This document shows positions 59,234 through 64,000 of a stretch of 64,000 bases of DNA, piece after piece; the stretch's first letter is position 1; each line of letters begins with the position of its first letter. Made by a program: the position numbers and the translations under genes. The DNA is from Erythrobacteraceae bacterium Alg239-R51. GTDB lineage: Bacteria > Pseudomonadota > Alphaproteobacteria > Sphingomonadales > Sphingomonadaceae. The DNA is taken from positions 1,922,001 through 1,986,000 of the forward strand of contig CAMZOI010000001.1 of NCBI GenBank assembly GCA_947331495.1, in the 5' to 3' direction. The notes beneath the pieces are model-generated. The model ran no database searches and was not told the DNA's origin. It saw nothing but the letters and a program-made list of their open reading frames with translations.

Positions 59234-59881
59234 TCAGTCCGCCAGAATACAGTCAATCGCGTGGGTTACTTCCTCGATCGCGGCCATGCCATCGACGCGA
59301 TTTACGATTCCTCGCGCTTCGTAACCCGGTAGGATCGGTGCTGTTTCCGCCCGATACAGGCCCATTCGCTTGCGAACGGTTTCCTCGGTGTCGTCGGGTC
59401 GGCGCTTGAATTCGGTAGAGCCGCACCGGTCGCAAACGCCTGGCGTTTCGGGCTTGTTGAACTTGTCGTGATAGCCCGCGCCGCAATTTGCGCAGGTAAA
59501 GCGACCGGTAATGCGTTCGACCAGCGCGTCTTCATCCACTTCGAGCTCGATGACATGATCGAGCTTGCGACCGTGCTTTTCCAGAATGCCATCCAGCATC
59601 TGTGCCTGCGCTTCGGTCCGCGGATAGCCGTCGAATATCGCGCCTGTCGCAGGTCCCATCGCGGTCAACTCGGCATCGATCAGTTCGGAGACGATATCGT
59701 CAGAGACGAGATCGCCACGATCCATGATCGCCTTGGCCTTGAGACCGACCGGAGTTCCGGTCGAAACTGCGCCGCGCAACATGTCCCCGGTCGAGAGCTG
59801 CCGCATGCCGTGATGCTCGACGAGCCGATGAGCCTGGGTGCCCTTGCCAGCGCCCGGCGGGCCGAGAAGGATGATATCCAT
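59234..59881 (-). CDS. adk: Adenylate kinase
   Basis: 215 residues. P-loop GPPGAGKGTQ at residues 7-16, AMP-site blocks LSTGDMLR and FDGYPRT, and the LID domain with four cysteines (FTCANCGAGYH, GVCDRCG) that bind zinc, a form common outside enterobacteria. It balances ATP, ADP and AMP. The secY-adk order of the spc operon is kept (32-bp gap). Confidence 0.98.
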   Translation of the reverse strand: MDIILLGPPGAGKGTQAHRLVEHHGMRQLSTGDMLRGAVSTGTPVGLKAKAIMDRGDLVSDDIVSELIDAELTAMGPATGAIFDGYPRTEAQAQMLDGILEKHGRKLDHVIELEVDEDALVERITGRFTCANCGAGYHDKFNKPETPGVCDRCGSTEFKRRPDDTEETVRKRMGLYRAETAPILPGYEARGIVNRVDGMAAIEEVTHAIDCILAD

Positions 59882-59913
59882 CGGGTGAACTCCCTTGTCG
59901 CCCCGTCCGGCCC

Positions 59914-61278
59914 TTATCGCAGCCGGCCCTTGAGCTTCGCTTTCTTGATGAGATCGCCGTATTGATGCGCCAGAAGGTGCGACTGGATCTGGCTGATCGT
60001 GTCCACCGTGACGTTAACGACAATGAGAAGGCTGGTACCGCCGAGGAACAACGGAACCCCAGTCTGGGCAATCATGTATTCGGGCACCACGCAAACGAAG
60101 GTGAGGTAGATCGCCCCGATAACGGTAATGCGCGTCAGGACGTAGTCGAGGTATTCCTCGGTCCGGCGACCAGGGCGGATACCCGGAATGAACCCGCCGT
60201 TCTTTTTCAGGTTTTCTGCCGTTTCCTCCGGATTGAAAACAATCGCGGTGTAGAAGAAGCAGAAGAAGATGATGCCGATCGCGTATAGCGTCATGTAGAG
60301 CGGCTGGCCGTGCTGAAGATATTGCAGCACAGTCTGCAACGTGCCGCCGACGCCGCTATTGGTATCGACCGAATTACCGGCAAACTGCGTTATCGTAAGC
60401 GGAAGCAGCAGCAGCGAGCTTGCGAAGATGGGCGGGATGACGCCGGCCGTGTTGAGCTTGAGCGGAAGGTGTGAGCGATCCGCCTGCATCATCCCCCGCT
60501 GAGTCGCGCGCTTGGGATACTGGATCAGCAAGCGGCGCTGCGCACGCTCCATGAAACAGATCAGCAGGATCAGGCCAACCACCATGACGATGAAGCCGAT
60601 GAGGATGGTGGTCGCGATGGAACCTTCTGCGTATCCGCTAGCCATATTCGAGACGAAAGTAGGAAACTGGGCCACGATACCGGCCATGATGATCAGCGAA
60701 ACGCCGTTGCCGATGCCGCGGCTGGTAATCTGTTCGCCCAGCCAGAGCAGGAACATGGTACCGCCGACAAGACTGATGACCGCGCCAACGCGGAACATGA
60801 GGCCGGGATCCACGACCGCCTGCAATCCGCTCTGCGCACCGAAGCTCTCCAGACCCGAGGCAAGAAACCACCCCTGGATCGCGCATAGGAACACGGTGCC
60901 ATAGCGCGTGTACTGGTTCAGTTTCTGCCGACCGACCGTACCTTCCTTCTTGAGCGCGGCGAGCGTGGGATGCAGCGCTGCGGCAAGCTGAACGACGATC
61001 GATGCCGTGATGTATGGCATGACGCCGAGCGCGATGAGGCTCATGCGCTCAAGGCTTCCGCCGGAAAACGTATTGAACAGGTCCAGAATGCCACCGCGCG
61101 TCTGGTCGTAGAGATCGCTCAGAATAAGCGGGTTGACGCCCGGAAGCGGCACGAAGCTCAGGAAGCGGAAAACGATCAGCGCACCGATTGTGAACCAGAT
61201 GCGGTTCTTCAGCTCGGTGGCCTTCGAAAAATTGGCGAGGCTCATATTGCTCGTCATGTTGTCGGCGCGTGATGCCAT
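59914..61278 (-). CDS. secY: Protein translocase subunit SecY
   Basis: 454 residues with ten hydrophobic helices. Diagnostic stretches are the N-terminal FSKATELKNRIWFTIGALIVFRFLSFVPLPGVN, the plug-region GGSLERMSLIALGVMPYITASIVVQL, and the cytoplasmic loop YPKRATQRGMMQADRSHLPLKLNTAGVIPPIFA. It is the channel of the Sec pathway. It follows rplO by 104 bp and precedes adk. Confidence 0.98.
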   Translation of the reverse strand: MASRADNMTSNMSLANFSKATELKNRIWFTIGALIVFRFLSFVPLPGVNPLILSDLYDQTRGGILDLFNTFSGGSLERMSLIALGVMPYITASIVVQLAAALHPTLAALKKEGTVGRQKLNQYTRYGTVFLCAIQGWFLASGLESFGAQSGLQAVVDPGLMFRVGAVISLVGGTMFLLWLGEQITSRGIGNGVSLIIMAGIVAQFPTFVSNMASGYAEGSIATTILIGFIVMVVGLILLICFMERAQRRLLIQYPKRATQRGMMQADRSHLPLKLNTAGVIPPIFASSLLLLPLTITQFAGNSVDTNSGVGGTLQTVLQYLQHGQPLYMTLYAIGIIFFCFFYTAIVFNPEETAENLKKNGGFIPGIRPGRRTEEYLDYVLTRITVIGAIYLTFVCVVPEYMIAQTGVPLFLGGTSLLIVVNVTVDTISQIQSHLLAHQYGDLIKKAKLKGRLR

Positions 61279-61382
61279 TGGTCGTGTTCGATCCTAGCTT
61301 GCGGCCGGCCCGTTCCGGCCCCGACCGGACAAATAGGGAGCGAGGGACGGAATGTCGAACCCCGCCCCCCGGAAATTCCCGA

Positions 61383-61907
61383 TTACTTGGACTTCTTGGC
61401 CTTGTTCGCTTCGGCCCGGGCAAGCTTCTTCTCGCTCTCGGGCTGCGGCTTCGGCAGGACCTCGACCGATCCCCCGGCCTTTTCGACTGCCTCGATGGCA
61501 CCTTTGGACGCACCGGCGACAACAAACTTCGCCTTTGTCGTCAGGTCGCCCTTACCAAGCAGGCGAACACCGTCCTTGCCGCCTCGCGCCAGGCCCGCAG
61601 CCTTGAGCGCTTCGTGGTCGATATCCTTCTTGGCATCGAGCTTCTTGGCGTCGATGAACTTCTGAACCGTGCCAAGGTTCACTTCGGCATAGTCTTTACC
61701 GAACGGGTTGTTGAAACCACGCTTCGGCAACCGCATGTGGAGCGGCATCTGACCGCCTTCAAAGCCCTTGATAGCGACGCCGGAACGGCTCTTCTGACCC
61801 TTCTGGCCACGGCCACCGGTCTTGCCCTTGCCCGAACCTATTCCACGGCCAACGCGGATACGGTTTTTGCGGGCTCCGGGATTGTCATGAATGTCGTTGA
61901 GTTTCAT
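61383..61907 (-). CDS. rplO: 50S ribosomal protein L15
   Basis: 174 residues from ATG 61907 ([45 protein letters not shown] N-terminus). An upstream in-frame ATG would add 12 residues not seen in the family. The C-terminal part includes an extra basic tail ([16 protein letters not shown]) compared with the about 150-residue core. It follows rpmD by 92 bp. Confidence 0.97.
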   Translation of the reverse strand: MKLNDIHDNPGARKNRIRVGRGIGSGKGKTGGRGQKGQKSRSGVAIKGFEGGQMPLHMRLPKRGFNNPFGKDYAEVNLGTVQKFIDAKKLDAKKDIDHEALKAAGLARGGKDGVRLLGKGDLTTKAKFVVAGASKGAIEAVEKAGGSVEVLPKPQPESEKKLARAEANKAKKSK

Positions 61908-61999
61908 AGTCTGCACTCGCTTTCGCTTTTGTTCGCGCTTCAAAATGGAAACGGCCCGCTATCTCAGCAGGCCGCTCCCGTCAAATTTCGTTGTCGCAA

Positions 62000-62188
62000 T
62001 CAGTCTTGGACGATCGTGACCAGGTGCGGGATCTTGGCGATTGCACCACGCACTTCAGGCGTATCCTGACGAGTGACGACCTTGTGCATCTTGTTGAGAC
62101 CCAGTCCTACCAGGATTTTTCTCTGGCTTTCCGGTCGACGGATCGGCGAACCGATCTGCTTTATCGTGATGGTGTTGTTCTTGGCCAT
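62000..62188 (-). CDS. rpmD: 50S ribosomal protein L30
   Basis: 62 residues from ATG 62188. The short L30 fold is recognised by [51 protein letters not shown]. It begins 5 bp after the rpsE stop, in the standard rpsE-rpmD-rplO order. Confidence 0.96.
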   Translation of the reverse strand: MAKNNTITIKQIGSPIRRPESQRKILVGLGLNKMHKVVTRQDTPEVRGAIAKIPHLVTIVQD

Positions 62189-62193
62189 CGATA

Positions 62194-63057
62194 TCACTCC
62201 GCGATAGCGGCGGCATCGGCTTTCGCCTCTGCCTCCGACGCACCGCCGCGACCAAGCAGGTCGGCGACTTTCTTGCCGCGACGCTGGGCCACCGACTTCG
62301 GCGAAGTCTGGTCGGTCAGCGCGTCGAACGTGGCGCGAATCATGTTATAGGGATTGGATGTGCCGACCGACTTGGTCACCACATCCGCAACGCCGAGACT
62401 CTCGAAGACGGCACGCATCGGACCACCGGCGATAATTCCGGTACCGGGAGGCGCGGTCCGCACCGTGACCTTGCCGGCACCAAAACGACCGTTCCCGTCA
62501 TGGTGAAGGGTACGACCCTCTTTCAATGACACGCGGATCATCTTCTTGCGGGCGGCAGCTGTCGCCTTGTTGATCGCTTCCGGCACTTCGCGGGCCTTGC
62601 CCTTGCCGAAGCCGACCCGACCGGCACCATCGCCGACCACGACCAGTGCGGCGAAGCCGAAACGCTTACCGCCCTTGACGGTCTTCGACACGCGATTGAT
62701 GTGGACGAGCTTCTCGATGATGCCATCGTCTTCTTCTTCGCGGCGACCGCCACGACGATTATCACGACCGCCACCACGGCCACGGCCACCGCCGCGATTA
62801 TTGTCGCGACCGCCCCGGCCCTGGCGTTCACGCGGCTTGCCTTCGTCGCCCTGTGCGGGCGACTGGTTTTCCGCCGCTTCGGAAGGGGTGTCGGCAATGG
62901 CCGGCTCTTCCTGCTTGACGCCATGATCGGTTTCGGCCTCGACCACGCCGGATTCGGCCTTCGCCTTCGCCACTTCGGGCGTATCGACGATGGCCGGAGC
63001 CTCGGTGGCCTTGTTTTCCTGGGCCGTTTCGTTTTCGGTTTTCTTGTCGTCAGCCAT
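62194..63057 (-). CDS. rpsE: 30S ribosomal protein S5 with long disordered N-terminal extension
   Basis: 287 residues, against about 165 in E. coli. The S5 core starts near residue 110 ([45 protein letters not shown]) and is complete. The extra N-terminus has an acidic half ([21 protein letters not shown]..., residues 1-75) and an arginine/glycine-rich half ([23 protein letters not shown], about 80-105). Shorter versions of this extension occur in relatives, to my knowledge. It starts 2 bp after rplR. Confidence 0.96.
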   Translation of the reverse strand: MADDKKTENETAQENKATEAPAIVDTPEVAKAKAESGVVEAETDHGVKQEEPAIADTPSEAAENQSPAQGDEGKPRERQGRGGRDNNRGGGRGRGGGRDNRRGGRREEEDDGIIEKLVHINRVSKTVKGGKRFGFAALVVVGDGAGRVGFGKGKAREVPEAINKATAAARKKMIRVSLKEGRTLHHDGNGRFGAGKVTVRTAPPGTGIIAGGPMRAVFESLGVADVVTKSVGTSNPYNMIRATFDALTDQTSPKSVAQRRGKKVADLLGRGGASEAEAKADAAAIAE

Positions 63058-63059
63058 GA

Positions 63060-63404
63060 TCAGAACTCCAGCCCGCCTTCACGGGCGGCGTCGGCCAGCG
63101 CCTTGACGCGGCCGTGGAAAAGGAAACCGCCGCGATCGAACACGACATTGGTCACACCCGCTTTCTTCGCGGCGGCAGCGATGTCGCTGCCGACCTGCTT
63201 GGCGGCATCGACATTGGCGCCCGAATTCTTCGCACCCAGCGTCGAGGCAGCGGCAAGCGTCTTGCCCTGTGCATCATCGATGACCTGTGCGTAGATGTGC
63301 TTGCCGGTCCGGTGGACCGAAAGGCGCGGTTTGCCACCTGAGACATTGCGCAATGCGGTGCGCACGCGGCGGCGGCGGCGTTCAAAAAGGGAGAGCTTTG
63401 CCAT
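63060..63404 (-). CDS. rplR: 50S ribosomal protein L18
   Basis: 114 residues from ATG 63404 ([48 protein letters not shown] beginning). The 5S-rRNA-binding C-terminus ends with [27 protein letters not shown]. An apparent longer frame to 63500 is out-of-frame overlap with rplF. It follows the rplF stop by 1 bp. Confidence 0.97.
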   Translation of the reverse strand: MAKLSLFERRRRRVRTALRNVSGGKPRLSVHRTGKHIYAQVIDDAQGKTLAAASTLGAKNSGANVDAAKQVGSDIAAAAKKAGVTNVVFDRGGFLFHGRVKALADAAREGGLEF

Positions 63405-63405
63405 C

Positions 63406-63939
63406 TTACTTCTTCTTCCCTTCCTTGCGGAAGACGTATTCGCCCTGGTACTTGATCCCCTTGCCCTTGTAAGGCTCGGGTTTGCGCCAGCTGCGAACAT
63501 TGGCGGCGAACTGACCGACGGCCTGCTTGTCGATCCCCGAAATGATAACGGTCGTCTGATCGGGCGTCTTCACGTCCAGACCTTCGGGTACGTCCAAGTC
63601 GACATCGTGCGAATAGCCAAGCTGGAGCTTGAGCTTGTTGCCCTGCGCCTGAGCCCGGTAACCGACCCCCGAAATCTCGAGCGTCTTGGTAAACCCTTCG
63701 GTCACACCTTCTACCAGGTTCGCAACCAGCGTGCGCTGCATGCCCCAGTGATCACGCGCGGCGCGCGTATCGTTCGCCGGCTTGACCGAAATCTCACCGT
63801 CTTCGAGCTTGTAGTCGATCAGATCGGACATGCCCATTGACAGGGTGCCCTTCGGCCCCTTGACGGCCAGCTTATCGCCCTCGATCTTTGCCTCGACCCC
63901 GTTGGGAATCGCGACAGGTTTCTTGCCGATGCGGCTCAT
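63406..63939 (-). CDS. rplF: 50S ribosomal protein L6
   Basis: 177 residues. [34 protein letters not shown] and the C-terminal signature [24 protein letters not shown] (positions 63410-63480) are diagnostic. L6 contacts the sarcin-ricin loop. Its start overlaps the rpsH stop (TAATG). Confidence 0.97.
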   Translation of the reverse strand: MSRIGKKPVAIPNGVEAKIEGDKLAVKGPKGTLSMGMSDLIDYKLEDGEISVKPANDTRAARDHWGMQRTLVANLVEGVTEGFTKTLEISGVGYRAQAQGNKLKLQLGYSHDVDLDVPEGLDVKTPDQTTVIISGIDKQAVGQFAANVRSWRKPEPYKGKGIKYQGEYVFRKEGKKK

Positions 63940-64000
63940 TAGAACACCTCCGCCAAGACTTCGCCGCCGACGTTTTCCGTACGCGCTTCGTTGTCCGAAA
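63939..64000 (-). CDS. rpsH: 30S ribosomal protein S8, C-terminal end (partial)
   Basis: Only the last 20 codons are in the window. [19 protein letters not shown] followed by TAA matches the usual S8 C-terminus (D/N-x-E-A-R-...-N-V-G-G-E-V-L). Position directly upstream of rplF confirms it. Confidence 0.9.
   Translation of the reverse strand, partial: SDNEARTENVGGEVLAEVF

Overview
The window is chromosomal DNA from a GC-rich alphaproteobacterium. It is most likely a member of Sphingomonadales, probably an Erythrobacter-like marine or freshwater bacterium. The inference rests on the LexA box type (GTTC-N7-GTTC) before uvrA, the mdh-sucD-sucA-sucB-lpdA cluster, the spc/alpha ribosomal operon with an unusually extended S5, dispersed REP elements of the type that translates as EPVEG, and general protein similarity. 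No search was run, so the genus is an inference.

Layout. 0-2.3 kb: minus-strand housekeeping genes (dapA, smpB, a DUF2062 membrane protein). 2.3-5.3 kb: lytic transglycosylase, greB and an IalB-like secreted protein. 5.3-10.1 kb: an outer-membrane barrel, rlmN coupled to a methyltransferase and a MOSC protein, and an APC permease. 10.2-16.3 kb: a pterin-reductase-like SDR, a cytochrome b and a sulfite-oxidase-like molybdoenzyme with overlapping ends, then two adjacent cyclopropane-fatty-acid-synthase paralogues coupled to a haloalkane dehalogenase. 16.6-19.6 kb: argG, about 900 bp without a convincing gene but with a long hairpin, an RlpA-like protein and a small lipoprotein.

19.6-23.6 kb is the accessory patch. 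It has a helix-turn-helix gene carrying an in-frame repeat with REP elements, a leader sequence present twice exactly 540 bp apart, tiny lipoprotein genes, and an AT-richer 609-residue reverse transcriptase with a YMDD centre, a non-canonical motif B and a long C-terminal region. The last resembles stand-alone defence reverse transcriptases and is the best candidate for an undescribed system here. It lies just downstream of SOS-regulated uvrA.

27-31.7 kb: a membrane-anchored GH24 lysozyme, thpR, a lipoprotein and an M3 peptidase. 31.7-37.9 kb: a vitamin B12 uptake operon (btuB-btuF-btuC-btuD plus two more genes) behind a cobalamin riboswitch. 37.9-39.5 kb: a SleB-type hydrolase and a small protein. 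39.8-47.7 kb: TCA-cycle operon mdh, a 57-residue membrane protein, sucD, sucA, sucB, a small lipoprotein and lpdA; sucC is not in the window. 47.8-54.2 kb: two serine hydrolases, an amidase, a PepSY protein, a TRIC/UPF0126 membrane protein and a basic secreted protein. 54.3-64 kb: ribosomal and transcription genes on the minus strand (rpsH to rplQ), interrupted by gdhA and an SRPBCC-like gene between adk and rpsM. I saw no tRNA, rRNA, CRISPR array, insertion sequence or intact prophage.
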